DNA of 64,000 bases from assembly GCA_002379425.1 (NCBI GenBank), contig DFTH01000012.1:175623-239622 (forward strand), written 5' to 3'. Position 1 is the stretch's first letter, and the number at the start of each line of letters is the position of its first letter. Positions 50,229-59,573 of the stretch are shown in pieces. The DNA is from Prevotella sp. UBA4217 (GTDB lineage: Bacteria > Bacteroidota > Bacteroidia > Bacteroidales > Bacteroidaceae). The notes beneath the pieces were generated by a model, which saw only the letters and a program-made list of their open reading frames with translations, ran no database searches and was not told the origin of the DNA. The position numbers were made by a program, and so were the translations under genes.

Positions 50229-52418
50229 ATGGACACACATCAGAGTCTCAAGGATGTATTCGCTCATCTGAAGGAGCGTAACCTGAGTGCCGCCATCAAT
50301 GAGTTGGATGCCTTTCTGGCTGTCCATCCCCATCAGGTGAACTCCGACAGGCTGCACGCCGTGCGTACGGACTATCAGTTGATGGCCGACTACTGGAAGA
50401 GGGGATTTAAGGACCCTCAGTTGCCGTCGCTCTATCAGACATTGTTGCAAAGGATGTATGTGCTCTGTGCCAACATCAGCAAGCGCTATGGCATCGGACA
50501 TACCTCCTTCCTTTCCTCCATCTTCCTGCGTATCCACATGACGGCTCGCGACTGGTCGCCACAGAATGTCCGCGAGGAACTGGAAACCTTCGTCTCTGAG
50601 GTGGCCATGCTCGAACTGGTGCCTGAACATCTGCGGGAGGAGAAGCGGCAGGGGCTCTATCGGCAGCATCAGCACCAGATGAACGTGCTCTTCGACTATA
50701 TCTTCACCTCAGACGTCTGGACAAATGGCATTGCGACGGCCATGGAGGATATCCTGCTGTCGCCTACCGTGGATACAAACGACCAGCAACTCATCGTGAG
50801 CGCCATCATGCTCTCCGCCATAGAGTATTTTGATATGGCCAAGTTCAGGACCCTGGTACACGTCTATGAGAAGGCTGGCGATGAGCATGTCAGGCAGCGT
50901 GCCCTGGTGGGATGGCTGTTCTCTATCGACAGCCAGTTGGCTGCTTCTGTCTATCCAGAACAGATACAGATGGTGGAAAAACTCCTGGAGAACGAGCAGT
51001 GCCGCCAGGAACTGGTGGAACTGCAGAAACAGATTATCTTCTGCATCAACGCCGAGCAGGATACCCAGACCATCCAGAAGGAGATCATGCCTGACCTGAT
51101 GAAAGGACAGTCGTTCCGAATGACGCGCAATGGTATCGAAGAGATGGAGGATGATCCCATGGAGGATATCCTGCATCCTGGTGAACAGGAACGCCGGCTG
51201 GAACAGTTGGAGGAGAGTTTCCAGCGGATGCTGAACATGCAGAAGCAAGGCTCAGACATCTATTTTGGTGGCTTCTCCCAGATGAAGCGCTTCTCCTTCT
51301 TTAATGAACTGAGCAACTGGTTCGTGCCTTTCTACATCAGTCATCCTGCCGTAGCAGAGGCCTTGGGGAAGACAGGGCAAAACCACTTCCTGCGCCTGAT
51401 GATAGAGAAAGGACCTTTCTGCAACAGCGACAAATATTCGTTTGTCTTTGCCTTCCAACAGGTGTTTGAACACATTCCACAGAATATGCGGGATATGCTC
51501 GCGAGAGGGGAGGTCTCTATCAATGAGATGGCGGTAGAAGAACTGGAGAGTCCCACCTATATCCGTCGTACCTATCTGCAGGACCTGTATCGCTTCTTCC
51601 GCCTTTTCCCACAGCGCAAGGAGTTTGTCAATCCCTTCGACGCTGACGGTGCCCGTTATCTCTTCTTTGCCGATCCCATCTTTACGCAGACGCATTTGGA
51701 ACCATCGTTCAACGAGATAGCGGCCTTCCTGTTGAAGCAGAAGCGTATCCAGGAGACAGCCCGTCTGCTGGCTAACTATGGGGAGGCAAGGCGCGACTTC
51801 CAGTTCTGGATGATGGCTGGCTATCTGATCCAGCATCATAAGGACAGCGTGGAAATACCTCTCGAGGGGTGTGATGATGATCTGCAGTGCTATGCCAAAG
51901 CCCTCGAGGCGCAGCCTGGCAACGAACGGGCGCTGGCTGGCTATGGCAGGGCGCTTTTCGCCCGTGGTATGTATGCTGAGGCCCTGAGCACCTACGACCA
52001 ACTGGTGGGCCTTCGTCCGGAAAAGAAGAACTATCGTCTGAATCGTGCCATCAGCATGACCAATCTCGGACAATATACGGGGGCCTTAAAGGAACTATAC
52101 CGCCTGAACTATGAAAGTCCGGAGGATCAGAACGTCAATCGGGTGCTGGCATGGGCATTAGTCTGCGAGGGAAAGTATGAGGCTGCGGAGAAGATTTACA
52201 GTCAGTTGCTGACGGATGGCACGCTGCCTGATGACCTGTTGAACTATGGCTATTGCCTATGGTTTGGTGGACATATCGATGATGCCGCCGACTGTTTCCA
52301 TCGTTTCCTGAAGGAGACAGGAGCCACATCGCAGTATATCCTCCAGAACGAGGCTGACTTGCTCAGGGAGAAAGGTATCACTGAGCCTGAGCAGCAATTG
52401 ATGCTCTATATTCTCTAA
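50229..52418 (+). CDS. TPR-repeat protein, function unknown
   Basis: A 729-residue helical protein without signal peptide. The last 200 residues contain tetratricopeptide-like repeats (ERALAGYGRALFARGMYAEALSTYDQL and VNRVLAWALVCEGKYEAAEKIYSQL, described in part). The N-terminal two thirds are helical with no recognised domain; a segment around residues 300-330 is Glu/Gln-rich. It follows the binding lipoprotein gene by two bases. Its 3' end overlaps the convergent acyltransferase gene by about 40 bases. I infer a cytoplasmic scaffold; no pathway is apparent. Confidence 0.8.
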   Translation: MDTHQSLKDVFAHLKERNLSAAINELDAFLAVHPHQVNSDRLHAVRTDYQLMADYWKRGFKDPQLPSLYQTLLQRMYVLCANISKRYGIGHTSFLSSIFLRIHMTARDWSPQNVREELETFVSEVAMLELVPEHLREEKRQGLYRQHQHQMNVLFDYIFTSDVWTNGIATAMEDILLSPTVDTNDQQLIVSAIMLSAIEYFDMAKFRTLVHVYEKAGDEHVRQRALVGWLFSIDSQLAASVYPEQIQMVEKLLENEQCRQELVELQKQIIFCINAEQDTQTIQKEIMPDLMKGQSFRMTRNGIEEMEDDPMEDILHPGEQERRLEQLEESFQRMLNMQKQGSDIYFGGFSQMKRFSFFNELSNWFVPFYISHPAVAEALGKTGQNHFLRLMIEKGPFCNSDKYSFVFAFQQVFEHIPQNMRDMLARGEVSINEMAVEELESPTYIRRTYLQDLYRFFRLFPQRKEFVNPFDADGARYLFFADPIFTQTHLEPSFNEIAAFLLKQKRIQETARLLANYGEARRDFQFWMMAGYLIQHHKDSVEIPLEGCDDDLQCYAKALEAQPGNERALAGYGRALFARGMYAEALSTYDQLVGLRPEKKNYRLNRAISMTNLGQYTGALKELYRLNYESPEDQNVNRVLAWALVCEGKYEAAEKIYSQLLTDGTLPDDLLNYGYCLWFGGHIDDAADCFHRFLKETGATSQYILQNEADLLREKGITEPEQQLMLYIL

Positions 52419-53553
52419 GTCTCTTCTTGCCTTGTTCGCTGAGCCAGGTAAACAGCAGTGGAATGCCTACGCCTGCTATCGTATATAGGATCCAGAACTG
52501 ATCTTGTTGCGAGAAGTCGTGTATCACCATGTGGCATCCGATCTGGCGGATGTCCAGGTCATAGTACCATATCTTGATGAGGCTCACCACCTTATAGGAT
52601 ACGATATGGAAGATGAAGATGTTCAGGGTATGGTCGCCCGTATAGGCAAGGAAGCGTTTCACGACGCCTTCCCGTCTGTCTATCCAACGGCTGATGTTAA
52701 ATATCATCAGGAAGCCGAGTAGGGCAGGGATGGGGAGCGAGAGAAACTGCGTATAGGTGGAGCGCCAGTTCATGTTGGCCGTCAGATATGCTGAGAAGAA
52801 ATAGACGATGATGCCGAAGAGAACTGTCAGCCAGACGCTGGCATAGTAGCGCGTCATCATGGTCTTGTACTGATCCACGAACTGTCGGAAGATAAAGCCG
52901 CAGCCGAAGAAGAAACAGCCCATCATGTCGCGGTAGCCTCCCTGCACCAGTGTGACGACCTTAAGACCTTCTGAGGTTTTCCAGCCGCAGAGCAGCAGCA
53001 TGATCAAGCAGACCAGGTAGGGGGTAAGGCTAGGAATTCTAGGAATCCTAGTAATCCTAGGATACCTAGTAATCCTAGAGAGACTAGCATCGACTATCTT
53101 ATATAAAATAAGGTATAGGATACTTGCCACGAAGAGGCCGCGGAAGAACCAGAAGGCTCCGCAGAGGAACTGGTCATAGCCTCCCATAGCCGTGACGATG
53201 TTCCAGAGGTTCTGCTGGATCTGATGCCAGGTATAGGGATGGGTCACGCCACCTGTCTCATTGCCATAGACTTCGTTCAGTATGCCAATGTCGAACATCC
53301 AGTTGTGGATGATCAGAAAGAACACGGACCATTTGACGAAGGGGACATAGAGCCCTTTGATGCGCTTCTTGACGAAGGTCGCCTCGTCGTTCAGGTATTT
53401 CAGCGAGAAGAAGTAGCCAGCCGTGATGAAGAACAGCGGCATGTGGAACTCGAAGATGAACTTGCACAGCCACCCTGGTGCCTCAGCGTGGGCAATCACC
53501 ATCAGAATGATGGCAATTCCCTTGCAGATGGAGATGGTCGTGTCGCGTTTCAT
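52378..53553 (-). CDS. Acyltransferase family 3 membrane protein
   Basis: A 391-residue integral membrane protein of the acyltransferase-3 (OafA/NodX-like) family, which O-acylates sugars or lipids at the cell surface. The N-terminal ISICKGIAIILMVIAHAEAP carries the conserved catalytic His region, and about ten membrane segments follow. Between residues about 156 and 172 lies an RI-x repeat (SRITRYPRITRIPRIP) encoded by seven CTAG sites exactly nine bases apart. It is the last gene of the kdsA operon, 3 bases after the cardiolipin synthase gene, suggesting an envelope substrate. Confidence 0.86.
   Translation of the reverse strand: MKRDTTISICKGIAIILMVIAHAEAPGWLCKFIFEFHMPLFFITAGYFFSLKYLNDEATFVKKRIKGLYVPFVKWSVFFLIIHNWMFDIGILNEVYGNETGGVTHPYTWHQIQQNLWNIVTAMGGYDQFLCGAFWFFRGLFVASILYLILYKIVDASLSRITRYPRITRIPRIPSLTPYLVCLIMLLLCGWKTSEGLKVVTLVQGGYRDMMGCFFFGCGFIFRQFVDQYKTMMTRYYASVWLTVLFGIIVYFFSAYLTANMNWRSTYTQFLSLPIPALLGFLMIFNISRWIDRREGVVKRFLAYTGDHTLNIFIFHIVSYKVVSLIKIWYYDLDIRQIGCHMVIHDFSQQDQFWILYTIAGVGIPLLFTWLSEQGKKRLREYRASIAAQAQ
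53030..53087. repeat. 9-base minisatellite with CTAG every nine bases inside the acyltransferase gene
   Basis: CTAG occurs at 53030, 53039, 53048, 53057, 53066, 53075 and 53084, an exact 9-base period. On the coding strand the unit is AGGATTACT-like and encodes Arg-Ile-Thr/Pro repeats in a loop between membrane segments. The period keeps the reading frame. Confidence 0.95.
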
Positions 53554-53556
53554 GGG

Positions 53557-54792
53557 CTATAGCACGAAGGTGAGCAGATGGCCAAGCCATCCTTTGAACT
53601 TATGCCAGGCATTCTGGCTTTTCTTCAAGTCTTCTGTTGTCATGTAGTCGCACTTCTTCAGATCCTCAAGAAACCTCCCCTGCAGTTCGCCGGTGGTCTC
53701 TGGGTCGATGATCAGGGCATTGATCTCGTAGTCGTAGCGCAGGCTGCGGGCATCGAGGTTGGTACTACCCACGGTACAGTATTTCCCATCGACCATCATG
53801 ATCTTCGAGTGGTGGAACCCTGGCTGATAGCGCCAGATATGTGCTCCTCTCTTGGAGAGTTTCTTCATGTTGTAGATCACCACGTCGGGCATCAGGGGGA
53901 TGTCATACCTCGAGGAGATGAGGATATCCATCTTGACCCCTCTCTCCGCACAGCGCTTCAGGGCCTTGATGACGGATGAGGTGGGGGCGAAGTAGGGGTT
54001 CACGATCTTCACGGAGTCCTTCGCGCTGTCGAGCGCCTTCACATAGAAGCGGCGCATGATCTCATTGGTGGTGCGAGGCTCGCGATTGGCTATGCCTACC
54101 ATCTTGCTACCAGCGGGTGCCGCCTGGAAATACTTCGGATCGTCGAGTTCCTCCTTCGTGACGCGTTTCCACATGCGCAGGAAGATGGTCTGCAACTCAT
54201 TGACGGCTGGTCCCTCGATCCGGCAGTGCATATCATGCCATTCTCCTACCTGTTCCGTGCCTACCAGATAATAGTCTGCCACGTTCATCCCCCCTGTATA
54301 GCCCACCTTGCCGTCGATCACCACAATCTTCCTGTGGTCACGGGGCCATATATGATTCACCCACGGAAAGCGGATGGGGTCGAACTCATAGATTTCAATG
54401 CTGTCCTGGTGGAGTTTCCTAAGATGCTCTTTCTTCAGGGGCTGGTTGTTGGAGTCGTTGCCGAATCCGTCAAACAGGCAGCGCACCTCCACGCCCTCTT
54501 TCCTCTTCTCCCTGAGGATGTCGAAGAGCAGGTTGGCGATAGAGTCGTTCCTGAAGTTGAAATACTCCATGTGGATGCTGCTCCTGGCCTGGCGGATGAC
54601 TTCAAACATGTCGGCGAACTTCTCCTTTCCCGACATCAGCAGTCTCACACTGTTGCCCTGGGTGAAGTTGATACCTTCCTCCCGCATCTCCGCTACGAGC
54701 AGGGAGTCGCTGGTCTGGGCATTACTATAGAGAGATATCAGCAGGAATAGTATGGTGACTATTCCTGCTGGGCGATGGTTTTCTATTGTCAT
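53557..54792 (-). CDS. Cardiolipin synthase-like phospholipase D family protein
   Basis: A 411-residue protein with an N-terminal hydrophobic segment (residues about 9-25) and two PLD (HKD) motifs: HRKIVVIDGKVGYTGG near residue 150 and HHSKIMMVDGKYCTVGSTNLD (in part) near 335. This is the pattern of cardiolipin synthases, although the usual two N-terminal membrane helices are replaced by one, so it may be a ClsB/ClsC-type enzyme or secreted-domain form. Its ATG overlaps the upstream regulator stop (ATGA), so they are coupled. Confidence 0.88.
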   Translation of the reverse strand: MTIENHRPAGIVTILFLLISLYSNAQTSDSLLVAEMREEGINFTQGNSVRLLMSGKEKFADMFEVIRQARSSIHMEYFNFRNDSIANLLFDILREKRKEGVEVRCLFDGFGNDSNNQPLKKEHLRKLHQDSIEIYEFDPIRFPWVNHIWPRDHRKIVVIDGKVGYTGGMNVADYYLVGTEQVGEWHDMHCRIEGPAVNELQTIFLRMWKRVTKEELDDPKYFQAAPAGSKMVGIANREPRTTNEIMRRFYVKALDSAKDSVKIVNPYFAPTSSVIKALKRCAERGVKMDILISSRYDIPLMPDVVIYNMKKLSKRGAHIWRYQPGFHHSKIMMVDGKYCTVGSTNLDARSLRYDYEINALIIDPETTGELQGRFLEDLKKCDYMTTEDLKKSQNAWHKFKGWLGHLLTFVL

Positions 54793-57700
54793 TTACGATG
54801 TTTCAGTCTGTATTCGAGTGGCGTCATGCCGAACTTCTCCCTGAAGATGTTGATGAAGTTCTCTGCTGTCATGAATCCGATGTTGGTAGCCAACTCACTC
54901 ATATTGATATTCGTGCGCTTCAGGAGGATGCAGGCGTGCTTCAGGCGCATGTCGCGTATCAGTTCCGCCGGCGTCTTGTTGGTGAGGTTACGCACACGGT
55001 GGAAGAAGGGTACCCTGCCCATGCCCATGGCACTGGCCATCTCCTCCAGACTGATCTGTCCGCGGCTCATGTTCTGCATCACATACTGTTCGATGTTCTT
55101 CAGCAACTGCTGGTCCATAGCGTCCAGCATGGAGTAGTCCGACATGCTCGACTCCTCACCTTCGGCAGCGTTCTCCGTCTCCTCCTCGTACGACTGACGG
55201 GCCAACTGGCTGTTGCGCTTGACGATCTTGGTATCGACGCGGTTCATCGGATCGTCGGCATCAGGCTCTTCATTGGCGGCTGGCTTGTACTTGCCAAGGT
55301 CGATATTCTCCGTGGCTGTCGTCATACTGGCGTTGCGATCCTCCAGCATGCGTGTCTCAGCACCTTCTATCAGGTCGCTGTCCATCTCGATGGGGCCTAA
55401 GCCGAGCACCTTGTTGAAGCGCATCGTGGCATCCTGCAGGTTGAAGGGCTTAGCCAGGTAGTCGTCGGCAGACAGCGTGATATTCTGGGAGCGCATGTCC
55501 TGCGGCGTCAAGGTGCCGTCCGTCATCAGCACGAACTTCACGCGCTGTGTCGTTGGACTGGTCTTCAACTGGTTGCACAGGTCGCTGCCTGTCATGCCTT
55601 CCATATCCTGCTTACAGACGACGATGTCGCAGCGCATCTCCTCCAGGTCTGAGGCAGCCTTCTCGATATCGTTGTAGGCATGGAAGTCATAGACGTACTT
55701 CAGGCGTGAGGTGGCGAACTTGAGGAATTCGTCGTTGTCGTCGATCATCACCACGGTGTACTTCATCGTTGGTGAGTCGAGGGCGGCTCTGGTAGGCCGT
55801 GATGTGTCCGTCGTCAGGGAGTGGCTGGCCACGTCGGGCAGGTCGATCTCGCCTCGTCCGTTCAGTTCCATACGGTCGTGGACGGCATTCTTGGCCTTCG
55901 CCTCCGGGTTCTCCAGGTTCGTCTGCATGTCGCTGACGCGGGTGATGATCTGGAGCATCTGCGAGTGGAGGGCGTTCAACTGCTCGCGCTCCTCCAGTGA
56001 TTTCTCCTTCTCTGTGAGGTTGCCGATGATAGAGGTCATGCGGGCCATAGGCTGGCGCAGGTCCTCGCTGGCCGACTTGATCTCCTCGCGCTGCATCTTC
56101 AACTCCTCGATGACGGCCTTCTTCCTGGCCTTGATGACGCGGAGTTGCTTCAGGCCCACCCGCCAGAAGTAGATTGTCACGATGGCGATGATGGCGTATG
56201 CCAGCAGCATCCACCAGGAGAGGAGCCAGTGGCGCTCGATGTGGATGGTCAGCACGCGCTCTTGGTTGCTGACGGCTCCCTCGGCGCTGATGGCCTTCAC
56301 GTGGAGGGTATATTCACCGCTCGGCAGTTCCTTGAAGGTCACGCCGTGGGTCAGGGCATTACCGTTGCGCCAGTCTTCGTCCCTGCCCTCCATCCAGTAC
56401 ATGAACTGGAGGCGCTCGCTCTGGTTGTAGTTACCTGCGGCAAACTTGATGGTGAATGTATTCTGGTTATGGCCCAGTTCCAGTTTGTTGGTCTCGTTGA
56501 GGGCCTGGGGGAGCACCACGCGGTCCTGATACTCGTGGCCCGTGAGGATCTCTTCCTCGCCGATGAACAGTTGGGTCAGCATCACGCGGGGGAGGGCGTC
56601 GTTGTCGTCGTTGGCCTTCTGCATCACCCAGTTCACGCCATATAGGCCACCCAGCAGCACGTTGCCGTCGTCTCTCGTCAGGATAGAGCCAGGGTTGAAC
56701 TCATTGCTCTGCAGACCATCTGCCGTCGTGTAGTTATAGAGGCCGTAGTTGTTGGAGCCGTCCTCATGGTTGCGCTGGATCACGATACGGCTGACACCGC
56801 TGCTGGTGGTCACCCAGATATTGTGGTTCTTGTCTTCTGCGATGCCACAGATGTTATTGTTGCATAGTCCCTGCTTCTCCGTCAGGTAGTCGAGGGCATC
56901 GTTTTCCAGATTGAGGATGTTCAGGCCTTCGCGCGTTCCTATCCAGATTAGTCCTCTGGAGTCCTGGAGGATCTGGGTGATGAAGTTGTTGGTAAACGAC
57001 TTGATGTTGGCCACGTTTCCTGTCAGGACGGTCTTCTCCGTCGTTGACAGGTTCAGAATTACCAGTCCCTCTGCCGTACCGATATACAGGTTGTTGTTCT
57101 TGGCATTCTTGTTATAGTACAGGCTGGTGATGTTGTTCGTGTTCAACTTGCCGTTCTCTCGGGTGTAGGAGGAGAAGGTGTTCATCTTTGGGTTATAGAC
57201 CTGCAGGCCGCCGTTGGTGGCGATCCACAGGTTGCCGATCTTATCCGTGCAGAGGGCATTCACATGGTCGTCGATCAGCGTGGCAGTACTGTCCTTGGCC
57301 AGTGAGTAGATGATGGCGTTCCCGCCTTTGACGCGGGTGAGGCCGTTGCGCTTCGAGCCGATCCAGATACTGCCGTCAGGCGTTGTCGCCATGGCTGATA
57401 CCTTCTTGCTTGCCAATGGTCCCTCGTAGCCGATGACGCCCTTGTCGCTCGTGCCGTACCAGATGGTGCCGTTGGCATCCTGGGCCATCGCCGTGATATC
57501 ACCGTTATGGTTGGAGCCGAAGCGGTAGATGTACTGGCCTGAGTAGGCCACGCCCGACTTCTCCGTGCCCACCCAGATCAGGCCGGTGTCATCGACATAG
57601 ACGCTCTGGATGCTCACGCTCTCCTTGATCCACTGGTGGTCGTTGATATTACGGGGCTGCACTTCCTCTGTCTCATGGGTGTTGACGTTCATCTTCAGCA

Positions 57701-58574
57701 GGCCCAGTTGGTCTGAGCCGATCCATATATTGCCGCTGCGGTCGCCCGCCATGCCGTTGATGTTGCGATCAACGCCGATTCCCGTCATCCCCAGGCGCTC
57801 GCCAGTGCTGGTGTCCCAAGCGTCGGCACTCTTGTCGTACATCAGCAGGGTGCCCTGGCCGTAGAGCCAGATATTGTCCATCTGGTCGGCGAAGGCCTTC
57901 AGCGACTTGTTGCGCTTCCGCTTCTGCATGGGTGTCTCCGTGGTGGCCCATACGGTATGCTGCTGGTGCATCACGTCGCAGCACACCATCCTGCCGTCGT
58001 CATAGACGATGACGGCACCGTCCTTACACTCGCTGATGGAGCAGACGACGCCCTGCGGCACGCCCGTCGCATCGTTGGTGTAGCCAAACTCAAACAGTAA
58101 CTGCTGCTGCTGGTTGTAGGCCACGACGCCCTTGTTGGGGATGGCGCCCCAGAGGTTCTTGTGACGATCGATATAGACCACGCTGGGGATGGTCTCGATG
58201 CCCATCCTGGCGAAGTACTGCTTCATGTCGCGCTCGAAGGTCTCCGTCTGGGGGTGATACACGCAGTAGCCCGACGACGTCTCTATCAGCAGGTTGCCGT
58301 CGAGCGTCTCCTGGATGCTGTTGATATAACTGTCGCTCAGCGACGAGCCGTCCTGGGAGTCGCTCTGGAAGTTCCTGAACGTATAGCCGTCGAAGCGGTA
58401 GAGTCCTGCTGGGGTTCCGATCCAGATATAGCCCCTGGTGTCCTTCAGGATGCAGTTCACCTGACTGGAGGTTAGTCCGTCGCGCGCGTCAAGTGTCTTG
58501 AAGAGGTGTTCTGCCACCACTGCCAGCGGCAGGGCGACAAGCATAGCGATTAAAAGTTTCTTTATCGTTCTCAT
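54789..58574 (-). CDS. Propeller/Y_Y_Y/AraC regulator: hybrid two-component protein with degenerate signalling core
   Basis: A 1261-residue protein: signal peptide, two periplasmic beta-propellers of two-component-regulator repeats (about 25-690), Y_Y_Y domain (about 700-775), one membrane helix (about 784-806), a short dimerisation-like helix, a receiver-like domain (938-1055) and an AraC HTH (1149-1261). It lacks a kinase: only about 130 residues separate membrane and receiver, no ATP-binding domain is present, and the usual S-H-E-L-R-T-P box reads SEDLRQP (836-842, His replaced by Glu837). The receiver keeps Asp945/946 and Lys1042 but has Lys988 in place of the phospho-acceptor Asp. It must signal without classical phosphotransfer. 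It sits in the Kdo operon. Confidence 0.9.
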   Translation of the reverse strand: MRTIKKLLIAMLVALPLAVVAEHLFKTLDARDGLTSSQVNCILKDTRGYIWIGTPAGLYRFDGYTFRNFQSDSQDGSSLSDSYINSIQETLDGNLLIETSSGYCVYHPQTETFERDMKQYFARMGIETIPSVVYIDRHKNLWGAIPNKGVVAYNQQQQLLFEFGYTNDATGVPQGVVCSISECKDGAVIVYDDGRMVCCDVMHQQHTVWATTETPMQKRKRNKSLKAFADQMDNIWLYGQGTLLMYDKSADAWDTSTGERLGMTGIGVDRNINGMAGDRSGNIWIGSDQLGLLKMNVNTHETEEVQPRNINDHQWIKESVSIQSVYVDDTGLIWVGTEKSGVAYSGQYIYRFGSNHNGDITAMAQDANGTIWYGTSDKGVIGYEGPLASKKVSAMATTPDGSIWIGSKRNGLTRVKGGNAIIYSLAKDSTATLIDDHVNALCTDKIGNLWIATNGGLQVYNPKMNTFSSYTRENGKLNTNNITSLYYNKNAKNNNLYIGTAEGLVILNLSTTEKTVLTGNVANIKSFTNNFITQILQDSRGLIWIGTREGLNILNLENDALDYLTEKQGLCNNNICGIAEDKNHNIWVTTSSGVSRIVIQRNHEDGSNNYGLYNYTTADGLQSNEFNPGSILTRDDGNVLLGGLYGVNWVMQKANDDNDALPRVMLTQLFIGEEEILTGHEYQDRVVLPQALNETNKLELGHNQNTFTIKFAAGNYNQSERLQFMYWMEGRDEDWRNGNALTHGVTFKELPSGEYTLHVKAISAEGAVSNQERVLTIHIERHWLLSWWMLLAYAIIAIVTIYFWRVGLKQLRVIKARKKAVIEELKMQREEIKSASEDLRQPMARMTSIIGNLTEKEKSLEEREQLNALHSQMLQIITRVSDMQTNLENPEAKAKNAVHDRMELNGRGEIDLPDVASHSLTTDTSRPTRAALDSPTMKYTVVMIDDNDEFLKFATSRLKYVYDFHAYNDIEKAASDLEEMRCDIVVCKQDMEGMTGSDLCNQLKTSPTTQRVKFVLMTDGTLTPQDMRSQNITLSADDYLAKPFNLQDATMRFNKVLGLGPIEMDSDLIEGAETRMLEDRNASMTTATENIDLGKYKPAANEEPDADDPMNRVDTKIVKRNSQLARQSYEEETENAAEGEESSMSDYSMLDAMDQQLLKNIEQYVMQNMSRGQISLEEMASAMGMGRVPFFHRVRNLTNKTPAELIRDMRLKHACILLKRTNINMSELATNIGFMTAENFINIFREKFGMTPLEYRLKHRK

Positions 58575-58589
58575 AAGGCCTTTTATTCT

Positions 58590-59537
58590 TTATATCATAC
58601 ACGAGTAGTGATCGACGACGCCCAACAGGTGGTGATGGTCGTCAGTCACCAGTACGGAGTGTATCTTGTATCTGTTCATGATCCTTTGGATTTCCGTGAT
58701 CTTCGTCTCGGGCTTCACGGTCTTCGGCGTGCGTGTCATGATGTCGCTCACGGTGCGGTCGAAGAATTCTGCCTGCCATTTCTCCATCGCGCGGCGGATG
58801 TCGCCGTCAGTGATCAGGCCTACGATCTCATCGTTCACCTCTGCGATGCCGAGCCCGAGTTTCCCCTTGCTCACGAGGATGATGGCCTCGCCCAGATGCA
58901 TCTCTGGCGGCAGGATGGGCATGTCCTCCGAGCGCATCACGTCCTGGGCGGTCGTCAGGAGGCGCTTGCCGAGTTCCCCGCCAGGGTGGAACTGCGCGAA
59001 GTCGCGCGGCTGGAAGTGGCGCAACTGTATGAGGGCGATGGCCAGGGCGTCGCCCATGGCGAGTTGTGCCATCGTCGAACTGGTGGGCGCCAGATTCATC
59101 GGACAGGCCTCCTTTTCTACCTGCACGTTCAGGTGGCAGGTGGAGTACTTGGCCAGCAGGGAGCCTGGGTTGCCGCTCATGCCGATGATGGGGATCTTCA
59201 TGTGGAGCACCATGGGGATGAAGCGCAGCAGTTCGTCTGTCTGTCCGGAGTGGGAGATGGCGAGCACCACGTCGTCGGCGGTCATCACGCCCAGGTCGCC
59301 GTGGAACACGTCGAGGGGGTTGATGAAGAAGGAGGGTGTGCCTGTGCTCGACAGCGTGGCGGCGATCTTCGCACCGATATGGCCGCTCTTGCCCACGCCC
59401 GTCACGATCACCTTGCCCTTGCACTCCAGCATGAGTCTCACGGCAGCGTCGAAACTGTCGTCGAGTTGCGGAATCAGCCCCAGCACGGCCTCCGCCTCGT
59501 CCTTAAAGCATTGTATAGCGTATTCTCTTGATGTCAT
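58590..59537 (-). CDS. kdsD: D-arabinose 5-phosphate isomerase (KpsF/GutQ family)
   Basis: A 315-residue enzyme converting ribulose 5-phosphate to arabinose 5-phosphate for Kdo synthesis. An SIS domain occupies residues about 35-185 (GVGKSGHIGAKIAATLSSTGTPSFF, described in part; LAISHSGQTDEL), and a CBS pair follows at about 205-315. The His in FHPGGELGKRLL is conserved. It is coupled by position to kdsA (18 bases upstream) and is followed within 16 bases by the degenerate hybrid regulator gene. Confidence 0.93.
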   Translation of the reverse strand: MTSREYAIQCFKDEAEAVLGLIPQLDDSFDAAVRLMLECKGKVIVTGVGKSGHIGAKIAATLSSTGTPSFFINPLDVFHGDLGVMTADDVVLAISHSGQTDELLRFIPMVLHMKIPIIGMSGNPGSLLAKYSTCHLNVQVEKEACPMNLAPTSSTMAQLAMGDALAIALIQLRHFQPRDFAQFHPGGELGKRLLTTAQDVMRSEDMPILPPEMHLGEAIILVSKGKLGLGIAEVNDEIVGLITDGDIRRAMEKWQAEFFDRTVSDIMTRTPKTVKPETKITEIQRIMNRYKIHSVLVTDDHHHLLGVVDHYSCMI

Positions 59538-59538
59538 T

Positions 59539-59573
59539 TCTTAACTCTTAACTATCAACTCTCAACTATCAAC
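59539..59573 (-). repeat. Heptamer array GTTRAKA x5 across the kdsA stop codon
   Basis: On the minus strand five 7-base units (GTTGATA, GTTGAGA, GTTGATA, GTTAAGA, GTTAAGA) run from the last codons of kdsA, through its TGA, up to the start of kdsD. Confidence 0.88.
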
